A stretch of 64,000 nt of DNA from Salinisphaera sp. LB1 (GTDB lineage Bacteria > Pseudomonadota > Gammaproteobacteria > Nevskiales > Salinisphaeraceae): NCBI RefSeq assembly GCF_003177035.1, contig NZ_CP029488.1, positions 1,426,001 through 1,490,000 on the forward strand, given 5' to 3'. Shown one piece after another: positions 14,447 through 21,855 of this stretch. The translations under genes and the position numbers were made by a program. The notes under the pieces are model-generated. The model was not told the origin of the DNA. It ran no database searches and worked only from the letters and a program-made list of their open reading frames with translations. Positions within the stretch are counted from its first letter, which is position 1. Each line of letters begins with the position of its first letter.

Positions 14447-17137
14447 TCAATGCGTCAGCGGTTCCGGCTTTTCCGGATCGATACCGTACTTGTTGATGGC
14501 GTCGGCCACGACCTTGCGTTCCACCTTACCTTCGTCGGCCAGCGCCTTCAGCGCGCAGACCGTGATCCAGCGACGATCGACCTCGAAGAATTCGCGCAGC
14601 GCCTCGCGCGTATCGGAGCGGCCGAAGCCGTCGGTGCCGAGCGTGTGGTAAGCCACCGGCATGTACGGCCGGATCATCTCGGGCAGGGCGCGGACATAGT
14701 CGGTGGCCGCGATCGCCGGGCCCTTGGCGTCGGCGAACTTGCGGGCCACGAAACTCTGCTTCGGCTCCTGTTCCGGATGCAGCATATTCCAGCGCTCGAC
14801 CGAGGCGCCTTCGCGCTTGAGCTCGGGGAAGCTCGGCGCGCTCCACACGGTGGCGCCGACGTCGTATTCCTCTTCCAGCATTTCGGCGGCGGCGATCGCT
14901 TCGCGAAGAATGCTGCCGCAACCCAGCAGGTTGACCTGCTTGTCCTTGTCGGTACCCGACTCGGAGAACTTGTACATGCCGGCGATGATGTCGTCTTCCA
15001 CGCCTTCCGGCATCGCCGGGTGGCTGTAGTTCTCGTTCATCATCGTGAGGTAGTAGTAGACGTCGCGGCCTTCCTCGTACATCTCCACCAGACCTCGGTG
15101 GATGATCACCGCCATCTCGTAGGAAAAGGTCGGGTCGTAGGCCTTGGCGTTGGGCACGCACTCGAACATGACGTGCGAATGGCCGTCCTGATGCTGCAGG
15201 CCCTCGCCGTTGATAGTGGTGCGGCCAGCCGTGCCGGCCATCATGAAGCCGCGGGCGCGCATGTCGCCGGCGGCCCAGCAGAAGTCGCCGACACGCTGGA
15301 AGCCGAACATCGAATAGAAGGCATAGAACGGGATCATCGTCGTGCCGTGATTCGAGTACGACGTGGCCGCGGCAATGAAAGACGAAATCGCTCCGGCTTC
15401 GGTGATGCCTTCTTCCAGGATCTGGCCGTCCTTGGCTTCCTTGTAGAAGGCGAGCTGGTCGGAATCCTCGGGCGTGAACAGCTGGCCCACCGGCGAGTAG
15501 ATGCCCAGGGAGCGGAACATGCCTTCCATGCCGAAGGTGCGCGCCTCGTCCGGAATGATCGGGACGACGCGGTCCTTGATGTGCTTGTCGCGGGTCAGTA
15601 TCTGCAGGATGCGCGTGAAGACCATGGTCGTGGCCATCTCGCGGTCGCCCGAGCCCTGGAGCAGCTTGTCGAAGGCGGACAATTCCGGAATCTGGAGCTT
15701 GTCGCCCTCGGTGCGGCGCTGCGGCAGATAGCCGCCGAGTTCCTTGCGGCGCGCATGGAGATACTGGATCTCTTCGGAATCGTCATCCGGCTTGTAGAAG
15801 GGCGCATCGGCGATCTTGTCGTCCGAGATCGGGATCTCGAAGCGATCGCGGAATTCCTTGAGCGCGTCCTCGGCCATCTTCTTCTGTTGATGGGTGATGT
15901 TCTGGCCTTCGCCGGCCTCACCCATGCCGTAGCCCTTGACCGTCTTGGCCAGGATGACCGTCGGCTTGCCGTTCTTCTGATTGACCGCGTGATGGTAGGC
16001 GGCATAGACCTTGTGCGGGTCATGGCCGCCACGGTTCAACCGGCCGATGTCCTCGTCGGACATCGAGGCGACCATCTTCTCCAGCTCGGGATACTTGCCG
16101 AAGAATTTCTCGCGCGTGTATTTGCCACCGCGCGCCTTGTAGGCCTGGTATTCACCGTCGACGGTTTCGTTCATCAACTGGACAAGCTGGCCGTCGTGGT
16201 CCTGGGCGAACAGGCCGTCCCACAACGCCCCCCAGAGCACCTTGATGACATTCCAGCCAGCGCCGCGGAAGAAACCTTCGAGCTCGTCGACGATCTTGGA
16301 GTCGCCGCGCACCGGGCCGTCCAGGCGCTGCAGGTTGCAATTGACCACGAAGATGAGGTTGTCGAGGTTCTCGCGCGCGGCCATGCCGATGGCGCCCTTG
16401 GATTCGGGCTCGTCCATCTCGCCGTCGCCGCAGAAGCACCAGACGTGGCGCCCCTCGGTGTTCTGGATGCCGCGATTCTCCATGTAGCGCATGAAGCGCG
16501 CCTGGTAGATCGCATTGATGGGGCCGATACCCATCGACACGGTGGCGAACTGCCAGTAGTCGGGCATGAGCCAGGCGTGCGGGTAGCTCGACAGCCCTTT
16601 GCCGGTGGATTCGGCGCGGAAGTTGTAGAGCTGGTCTTCGGTCAGCCGGCCTTCCAGGTACGAGCGGGCGTAGAAGCCCGGCGCGGAATGGCCCTGGAAG
16701 AAGACCAGGTCGCCGCCGTGTTCTTCGCTCGGGGCGTGGAAGAAGTGGTTGAAGCCCACTTCATACAGCGTGGCCGCCGAGGCGAAGCTGGCGATATGCC
16801 CGCCCACGCCGGCGTGGTGCCGGTTGGCCTGGACCACCATGGCCATGGCGTTCCAGCGGATGTAGGAACGAATCCGCCACTCGATGGCCGGGTCGCCCGG
16901 CGAGGCGGCCTCCATATGCGGCGGAATGGTGTTCACATACGCCGTGTTCGGCGAATAGGGGATCTGGGCGCCGGTGCGGCGGGAGCGCTCGATGAGCATC
17001 TCCAGCAGGAAATGCGCGCGCTCGGGGCCTTCGTATTCAATGACCGCGTCAAGCGCATCGCGCCATTCCGCAGATTCCTGGGGATCGACGTCGGAGCCGT
17101 CATCCACATGCTCGGGGTGGGCGCTCGCTTGAGCCAT
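14447..17137 (-). CDS. aceE: Pyruvate dehydrogenase E1 component (homodimeric type)
   Basis: 896 residues from ATG 17137, chosen because AGGAG lies seven bases upstream; an in-frame start at 17185 would add 16 residues. The thiamine-diphosphate motif starts at CFCGDGEMDEPESKGAIGMA (GDGE at 237-240) and ends with VVNCNLQRLDG. DYVRALPEMIRPYMPVAYHT near the C-terminus is typical of AceE. It decarboxylates pyruvate and acetylates the lipoyl domains of AceF. It is the first gene of the operon with aceF and lpdA. A dyad at 17240-17264 lies in the promoter region shared with the divergent amidoligase gene. Confidence 0.97.
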   Translation of the reverse strand: MAQASAHPEHVDDGSDVDPQESAEWRDALDAVIEYEGPERAHFLLEMLIERSRRTGAQIPYSPNTAYVNTIPPHMEAASPGDPAIEWRIRSYIRWNAMAMVVQANRHHAGVGGHIASFASAATLYEVGFNHFFHAPSEEHGGDLVFFQGHSAPGFYARSYLEGRLTEDQLYNFRAESTGKGLSSYPHAWLMPDYWQFATVSMGIGPINAIYQARFMRYMENRGIQNTEGRHVWCFCGDGEMDEPESKGAIGMAARENLDNLIFVVNCNLQRLDGPVRGDSKIVDELEGFFRGAGWNVIKVLWGALWDGLFAQDHDGQLVQLMNETVDGEYQAYKARGGKYTREKFFGKYPELEKMVASMSDEDIGRLNRGGHDPHKVYAAYHHAVNQKNGKPTVILAKTVKGYGMGEAGEGQNITHQQKKMAEDALKEFRDRFEIPISDDKIADAPFYKPDDDSEEIQYLHARRKELGGYLPQRRTEGDKLQIPELSAFDKLLQGSGDREMATTMVFTRILQILTRDKHIKDRVVPIIPDEARTFGMEGMFRSLGIYSPVGQLFTPEDSDQLAFYKEAKDGQILEEGITEAGAISSFIAAATSYSNHGTTMIPFYAFYSMFGFQRVGDFCWAAGDMRARGFMMAGTAGRTTINGEGLQHQDGHSHVMFECVPNAKAYDPTFSYEMAVIIHRGLVEMYEEGRDVYYYLTMMNENYSHPAMPEGVEDDIIAGMYKFSESGTDKDKQVNLLGCGSILREAIAAAEMLEEEYDVGATVWSAPSFPELKREGASVERWNMLHPEQEPKQSFVARKFADAKGPAIAATDYVRALPEMIRPYMPVAYHTLGTDGFGRSDTREALREFFEVDRRWITVCALKALADEGKVERKVVADAINKYGIDPEKPEPLTH

Positions 17138-17239
17138 ACCATGCTCCTTCGACAAAGCATTTTTAAGTGGGTCTGTTGCGAGCAAATATTACGCCCGCAC
17201 TCGGAATAGCGACAACTAGCCGCGCCGGCCCGGGCTTGG

Positions 17240-17264
17240 CATATTCAACGCTGTATTGAATATG
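17240..17264. promoter_or_regulatory. Perfect inverted repeat in the aceE / amidoligase promoter region
   Basis: CATATTCAA-cgctgta-TTGAATATG is a perfect 9-bp dyad with a seven-base spacer, about 100 bp upstream of the aceE start and 18 bp before the amidoligase ATG. It looks like a dimeric repressor operator. It is not the E. coli PdhR site (ATTGGT-N3-ACCAAT). The regulator is unknown. Confidence 0.5.
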
Positions 17265-17281
17265 TTGCACCGCACGATCCC

Positions 17282-18286
17282 ATGAGCCTGACTGTCGCCG
17301 ATACGGCCAATGCCCCGTTGAAACAGCCTTCGCGGCGCCATACGCAAGCGCATGTCGGGCGCCGGCTCGGCGTGGAACTTGAATTAACCGGCCTGCCGAT
17401 CGAGCGCATGGCGATGCGAATACAGTCCGTGCTTGGCGGTCGAATCGTACCGCATAGCGCGTATGAATACACCGTGGCCGATACCGCGTTCGGCGATTTC
17501 GCGGCCGAACTGGACTATGCCTACCTCAAGGCGCGCGGTCGTCAGGACGCCGGCTCGGGGTTCTGGGACGAGATTGCGCAGCTGTCCGACGATCTGCTGG
17601 GCGCAGTGGCCAAGCACGTGGTCCCCATGGAGATTGTGGCGCCGCCGATCGCGCTCGACCGAGTACACGAACTGCATCCGCTCATTGCGGATCTGCGTGC
17701 GGCCGGCGCGCGCGGCACCAACGTATCGGCGATCTATGCGTTCGGCCTGCATTTCAACATCGAGGTGCCGGACACCGATGCCGCGACGCTGCTGGACTAC
17801 ATGCGCGCGTTTGTCGTGGCCTTCGACTGGCTCAAAGAGGTCAGCGAGATCGACATCAGCCGGCGCGTGTTTCCCTACATCCAGCCCTACGATAGCGCCT
17901 ATGCCCGGCGCATCTGCGACGCGGACTATGCGCCGGACCTCGCCACGCTGATCGATGATTACCTGGCCGCCAACGCCAGCCGCAACCGGGCGCTGGACAT
18001 GCTGCCGCTGTTCGCCTGGCTGGACGCCGGGCGCGTGGATGCGGTGATCGGCGACACGCTGGTCAAGGCCCGACCGACGCTGCACTACCGGCTGCCGAAC
18101 TGCGAGATCGAAAAGCCCGGCTGGGATCTGCATCCGGCGTGGAACCACTGGTGGGTAGTCGAGGAACTGGCGGCCGATCGCGAGCGGCTCGGCGCGGTAT
18201 GCGCCGACTACTGCGCGACGCTGGACGCCCCGCTCGGCGATCCCTTCGGTCGCTGGCGCGAACAGTTCGAACGCAGCCTGCCATGA
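17282..18286 (+). CDS. Putative amidoligase enzyme (glutamine-synthetase-like fold)
   Basis: 334 residues. RRLGVELELTGLPIERMAM near the N-terminus is the metal/nucleotide-binding ExE strand of the amidoligase family. MEIVAPPI, GLHFNIEVPD (a conserved HxNxE-type motif) and SEIDISRRVFPYIQPYD follow. Family members are predicted to form amide or gamma-glutamyl bonds using ATP. The gene overlaps the next one by four bases (ATGA), and that neighbour is a class I glutamine-amidotransferase-like hydrolase. Such pairs recur in bacteria and are thought to make and trim an unidentified gamma-glutamyl compound. There is no clear ribosome site before the ATG. Confidence 0.75.
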   Translation: MSLTVADTANAPLKQPSRRHTQAHVGRRLGVELELTGLPIERMAMRIQSVLGGRIVPHSAYEYTVADTAFGDFAAELDYAYLKARGRQDAGSGFWDEIAQLSDDLLGAVAKHVVPMEIVAPPIALDRVHELHPLIADLRAAGARGTNVSAIYAFGLHFNIEVPDTDAATLLDYMRAFVVAFDWLKEVSEIDISRRVFPYIQPYDSAYARRICDADYAPDLATLIDDYLAANASRNRALDMLPLFAWLDAGRVDAVIGDTLVKARPTLHYRLPNCEIEKPGWDLHPAWNHWWVVEELAADRERLGAVCADYCATLDAPLGDPFGRWREQFERSLP

Positions 18287-18957
18287 GCCGGCCGCGGATC
18301 GCCGTGACCGGCAAGGCCAGCCGGTGGGCGCCAGGCTGGTGGTGTGCGGGCCTTGCGATCGTGCTCGCGGGCGGGCGGCCGGTGCGCGCCACGCCGAATC
18401 GCCCCTGGCCGGCCCGGATCGATGGCATCGTGATCGGCGGCGGTGACGATATCGCGACCGACTGGTACGCCGCGGCTGTCGAGACCGATCGGGGCACGGA
18501 TCGGGTGCGCGATGCGTTCGAGCTCGCGGCGATCCGGAGCGCTCGCGCCGCACATCGACCGATTCTCGGCATCTGCCGCGGCGCACAGCTGCTCAACGTC
18601 GCCGCCGGCGGCAGCCTGCACACTGATATAACGGCCCGGCGCCGGGCCACCTCGGCGCGGGTGAACCCGCTACCCTGCAAGCCAATTGCGATCCGCTCGG
18701 CCTCCGGCCTGGCTCGGCTGGTGGGCGCGCGGCGGGCCCGGGTCAATGGGCTTCATCATCAGGCGATGGCGCGGCTCGGGACGGGCCTGAGGGTCACCGC
18801 ACGCGATGCCGACGGCTTTGTGCAGGCAATCGAGGATCACGACACAGGCGCGCCGATCGTCGGCGTGCAATGGCACCCAGAGTACTTGATCTACCAACGA
18901 ACGTCGCGCCGGCTGTTCGTAGCCCTGGTCACCGCAGCACGCCAGGCCGGGCGATAA
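18283..18957 (+). CDS. Class C26 gamma-glutamyl hydrolase-like protein
   Basis: 224 residues from the ATG that overlaps the amidoligase stop. The nucleophile elbow is PILGICRGAQLLNVAAGG (Cys in GICRG), and the His-x-Glu pair is VGVQWHPEYL near the C-terminus, as in gamma-glutamyl-GABA hydrolase PuuD. GIVIGGGDDIA is the substrate-loop segment. It probably hydrolyses a gamma-glutamyl amide made by the upstream enzyme. The protein is somewhat shorter than PuuD, with a compact N-terminal part. Translational coupling suggests the two act in one pathway. Confidence 0.8.
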   Translation: MSRPRIAVTGKASRWAPGWWCAGLAIVLAGGRPVRATPNRPWPARIDGIVIGGGDDIATDWYAAAVETDRGTDRVRDAFELAAIRSARAAHRPILGICRGAQLLNVAAGGSLHTDITARRRATSARVNPLPCKPIAIRSASGLARLVGARRARVNGLHHQAMARLGTGLRVTARDADGFVQAIEDHDTGAPIVGVQWHPEYLIYQRTSRRLFVALVTAARQAGR

Positions 18958-18984
18958 AAAAGCCGGCGGGTCGCCCCACCGGCC
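18956..18984 (-). terminator. Rho-independent terminator after csbD
   Basis: On the reverse strand GCCGGTGGG-gcga-CCCGCCGGC is followed by TTTTTT. It ends transcription of the csbD-like gene, and lies immediately after the stop of the convergent C26 gene. Confidence 0.75.
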
Positions 18985-19013
18985 TTGCGTTGAATCACCG
19001 GGTCCAGTCGGCG

Positions 19014-19220
19014 CTAGAAATGGCGGCGCTCGAAGTCCTTGAGCATTTCCTCGGCCTTTTCCTTGGTCTCGCCGTATTTTTCCTGGATCTTGCCGAGCAG
19101 GTTCTCGCGCTTGCCGCGCGCCTGTGCCACGTCGTCATCGGTCAGACGACCAAAATGCTCACGGGCCTTGCCTTTGACTCGTTCCCAACGACCTTCCCAT
19201 TTATCACTGGATTGCGTCAT
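19014..19220 (-). CDS. CsbD-family stress protein (YjbJ-like)
   Basis: 68 residues, highly charged and helical. DKWEGRWERVKGKAREHFGR with DDDVAQARGKRENLLGKIQE is the CsbD signature (W..gK..kG..ke..G.ltdd...a.G....l.G.iq..YG). CsbD proteins are small and abundant under general or envelope stress; their biochemical role is unknown. GAGGAC lies a few bases upstream of the ATG. It is monocistronic with its own terminator. The IS110-type element begins 195 bp upstream; apart from the promoter I see nothing in that gap. Confidence 0.85.
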   Translation of the reverse strand: MTQSSDKWEGRWERVKGKAREHFGRLTDDDVAQARGKRENLLGKIQEKYGETKEKAEEMLKDFERRHF

Positions 19221-19428
19221 AACAACTGTCCTCGTTGCTGAAGAATTACCTTCTACATATGAACCAAACGGACAGAACTCAATATGAGCACGTCGCGGGC
19301 ATCAGCTTGCCCGGCTCAAATCCCTGCAGGCGACCGCGTCGACCACGGCCGCCCGGGATGGCTCGCTCATGCGGTTTCATAACATCCGCGGGACGGCTTG
19401 TTCCATGACCCTGATATGGATTGACCTG

Positions 19429-19710
19429 TCAACTACGACTCGTGATTCGTTCATCATGTCTTTTGACGTATGCCCTTGGAACAGAACACGGGCGGCTGCT
19501 GCGACGGTAGATCACTCTGATATACGTGGATTGGGTACCGACCTGACATGTCTTCGTCGCGGAGCTGCCTTGCTCTAGTGGCGGGGATCAAGCGGATTGG
19601 CCGGGTGCCCCATAGGGTCCTCAAGGGTTCTCCAACCGGGCCGGCCGTGTCCTGATCCAAAGGCATGCGTTTCAATCCTCCTGTTGTGAATGGGGGTGAC
19701 GGCCGAGCGG
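19429..19710 (-). ncRNA. Probable guide (bridge/seek) RNA region of the IS110-type element
   Basis: A 282-bp non-coding stretch between the recombinase stop and the element end, transcribed in the recombinase direction. Established work on IS110-family elements shows a structured RNA from the non-coding end that specifies target and donor. Position and size fit that here. Several short GC-rich dyads are visible, but I cannot fold the RNA or assign guide loops by eye. Small ORFs here look accidental. Confidence 0.45.
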
Positions 19711-20910
19711 TTACGCGGCTACGGCTGGATTGACCGGTACTTCGCAGGCGATGGCCCAGATAAAGCCGGCCAATTCGCGTGCGACCGCGGTGGTGGCCAG
19801 CGGCGTGTTCTTGCCGGCGCCGATCAGATGGCGATAACGCCCGCATAAACGCTTCTGGGCGTGCCAAGCGATGGCTTGGACGGTGTCACTGGTCTGTTCG
19901 GCCCGCCGCTGGATGGCATCACTTTTACGCGCCGGGAATCGATAGGCCCAGGCGGCTTCGACCAGCACGCGCCGAACATGGCCGTTGCCTGTCTTGGTAA
20001 TGCTGCCCTGGCGTCGTGAACCACCGGACGAGTGCTCGCTGGGCACCAGGCCCAGATATGCCATCAGCTGGCTCGGCGAGTCAAAGCGCGTGAGATCGCC
20101 GAGCTCGGCGAGCACAGTCATGGCGGTTATCATCTGCACGCCGCGCAGTGCCATCAGGGCCTCGACCACCGGCCGCAGCGACCAGCTGTCCAGTGCTTGG
20201 CGCATCTGCCCGGTCAGGGCGGCCACGCGACGCTGGGCCGCGATCACGGTATCCACATATTCCTGCAAGACGATCTGCTGAACCGGTGTGGCCATGGTGA
20301 TCCGCTCGATCCAGCGAAAATGGGCCTGGGTCCAGCGGCTCTTGCCGGGGTACACGTGCCCGTGGCGCAGCAAGAAGGCACCCAGGCGTTGGCGTGCCGT
20401 GCGTTCGATCGCCTTGAGATCCTCACGCGCCCGGGTGAGATCGCGCATCGCTTCCTGCTCGGCATCCGGCACCCACACGGCGGTCAGATCGCCGCTGCGC
20501 AGCGTTGTGGCCAACTTGAGGGCATCGCGCCGATCCGTCTTGATCCGCTCGCCGGGCTTGCGCGGAATCAGCGACGGCGCCACCACTTGGCAATCATGGC
20601 CCAGACTCAGGAGCTGGCGATAAAGCCCGTACCCACAGGGCCCGGCCTCGTAGCAAAACAGGATCACCTCGCCATCAAAAGCCGTGGTCAAACGGTCGAC
20701 GAGCTTGGCGATCGTCTTGGGCTTGTTGGCCACCTCGCCCCAGCTGGCCGGCGTACTGCTGCGTCCCGCCGGCGCGACCGCCACGGCAATCGTGTCCTTG
20801 TGCACGTCTAGACCGACGTAAACGCCGTATTCGGCGACGGTCGACACCCGCTGTTCCAGCACAGCCTGCGCGATCCGGGTCTCATTGGCGTCCATGCTAA
20901 TCTCATTCAT
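19711..20910 (-). CDS. IS110-family recombinase (DEDD transposase)
   Basis: 399 residues. The RuvC-like DEDD domain is visible: YVGLDVHKDTIAVAVAPAGR (D), ILFCYEAGPCGYGLYRQLLS (E), and GERIKTDRRDALKLATTLRS (the D-D pair). The C-terminal Tnp_20 domain includes VQMITAMTVLAELGDLTRFD and YLGLVPSEHSSGGSRRQGSI with the catalytic serine. The frame is intact. It works with an element-encoded RNA and leaves no classical transposition footprint. Confidence 0.93.
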   Translation of the reverse strand: MNEISMDANETRIAQAVLEQRVSTVAEYGVYVGLDVHKDTIAVAVAPAGRSSTPASWGEVANKPKTIAKLVDRLTTAFDGEVILFCYEAGPCGYGLYRQLLSLGHDCQVVAPSLIPRKPGERIKTDRRDALKLATTLRSGDLTAVWVPDAEQEAMRDLTRAREDLKAIERTARQRLGAFLLRHGHVYPGKSRWTQAHFRWIERITMATPVQQIVLQEYVDTVIAAQRRVAALTGQMRQALDSWSLRPVVEALMALRGVQMITAMTVLAELGDLTRFDSPSQLMAYLGLVPSEHSSGGSRRQGSITKTGNGHVRRVLVEAAWAYRFPARKSDAIQRRAEQTSDTVQAIAWHAQKRLCGRYRHLIGAGKNTPLATTAVARELAGFIWAIACEVPVNPAVAA

Positions 20911-21018
20911 GACCTGCCCTCCTCAATGTGGCTCTGTGTCAGGGGTTTAACCCATCCCCAACATAACCCACGCAATGTTGAGGACGGGCAGGTCAATCCA
21001 TGATGTCTAGCCCTCGCC

Positions 21019-21855
21019 ATGACGGGCTTTTCGGGGCGGACGCGACGCACGGCGGCGGCAATCGCCGCGATGCTCTTGGCACTGCTTCCGGCGGTCGGCC
21101 ATGCGGGCCCGCCGCCGATCGAGACGGCGCGGCCGCTGGCACGACTGCCGCATGATCGCTCGGCCTTCACGGAAGGCCTGCTGATCAGCCGCGGGGTGCT
21201 CTACGAGAGCACGGGCGATTACGGTCATTCGGACGTCCGTCGCGTGAATCTGGCGAACGGCCGGATTCTGGCCCGGCACGCGTTGCCGGATCGATATTTC
21301 GGCGAAGGCCTGGCCAGGTTCGGCAACCGGCTGTATCAGCTGACCTGGAAATCCGGCACCGGCTTTGTCTACGACGCGGACACCCTTCGCCCGATCCGGC
21401 GGTTTCATTACGCCGGCGAGGGTTGGGGGCTGACCCGCTGCGGCAGGCAACTGGTGATGAGCAACGGCTCCGCCACGCTGCAGTTCGTCGATCCTTCGGA
21501 TTTCAGCGTCCGGCACCGCCTGCCCGTGACCGAGCACGGCCGGCCGGTCACGCATCTCAACGAACTGGAGACGATCGACGGGCTGATCTGGGCCAATGTC
21601 TGGCTCACCGACGACATCGTGCGCATCGACCCGCTCGACGGGCATGTGGTCGACCGGATCGATGCATCGGCGCTTGCCGACGCCATGCCGGAGTCGGTGG
21701 ACGTGCTCAACGGCATTGCCTACGACGCCCGCAGGGACCGCGTCTATATCACCGGCAAGTACTGGCCCGTGCTGTTTCGGATCGCCCCACCGCCGGTGCC
21801 GGAGGCAGCCGATCAGAACGCATCGGCACGGGCGCGCTGCCAGTCGCGCCGGTAG
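21019..21855 (+). CDS. Secreted glutaminyl-peptide cyclotransferase
   Basis: 278 residues with an N-terminal signal peptide (about 1-30, hydrophobic IAAMLLALLPAVGHA). The mature part is a beta-propeller of the glutamine cyclotransferase family: SAFTEGLLISRGVLYESTGD, YFGEGLARFGNRLYQLTWKS, HYAGEGWGLTRCGRQLVMSN, VTHLNELETIDGLIWANVWL and DVLNGIAYDARRDRVYITGK. These enzymes turn N-terminal Gln of exported proteins or peptides into pyroglutamate. Its 3' end overlaps the convergent gene at 21813 by 43 bases. The IS110-type element ends only 17 bp upstream, so its native promoter may have been displaced. Confidence 0.88.
   Translation: MTGFSGRTRRTAAAIAAMLLALLPAVGHAGPPPIETARPLARLPHDRSAFTEGLLISRGVLYESTGDYGHSDVRRVNLANGRILARHALPDRYFGEGLARFGNRLYQLTWKSGTGFVYDADTLRPIRRFHYAGEGWGLTRCGRQLVMSNGSATLQFVDPSDFSVRHRLPVTEHGRPVTHLNELETIDGLIWANVWLTDDIVRIDPLDGHVVDRIDASALADAMPESVDVLNGIAYDARRDRVYITGKYWPVLFRIAPPPVPEAADQNASARARCQSRR

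Larger units (their letters stand above)
19416..21001 (-). mobile_element. IS110-family element, IS1111-type organisation
   Basis: The ends carry ATGGATTGACCTG at 19416-19428 and its inverse at 20989-21001. Inverted repeats of this kind mark the IS1111 subgroup; IS110 proper lacks them. The recombinase gene (19711-20910) leaves a short 5' region (about 90 bp) and a long 3' non-coding region (about 290 bp), again as in IS1111-type elements, where the guide (bridge/seek) RNA is encoded downstream. Both flanks read GAT next to the repeats. It lies between csbD and the glutamine cyclotransferase gene and breaks no visible gene. Confidence 0.8.

Noticed and set aside
13412-17209. Open frame of 1265 codons on the + strand
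   Set aside because: It is antisense to aceF and aceE, both of which have clear catalytic motifs. Low-complexity composition; a shadow frame.
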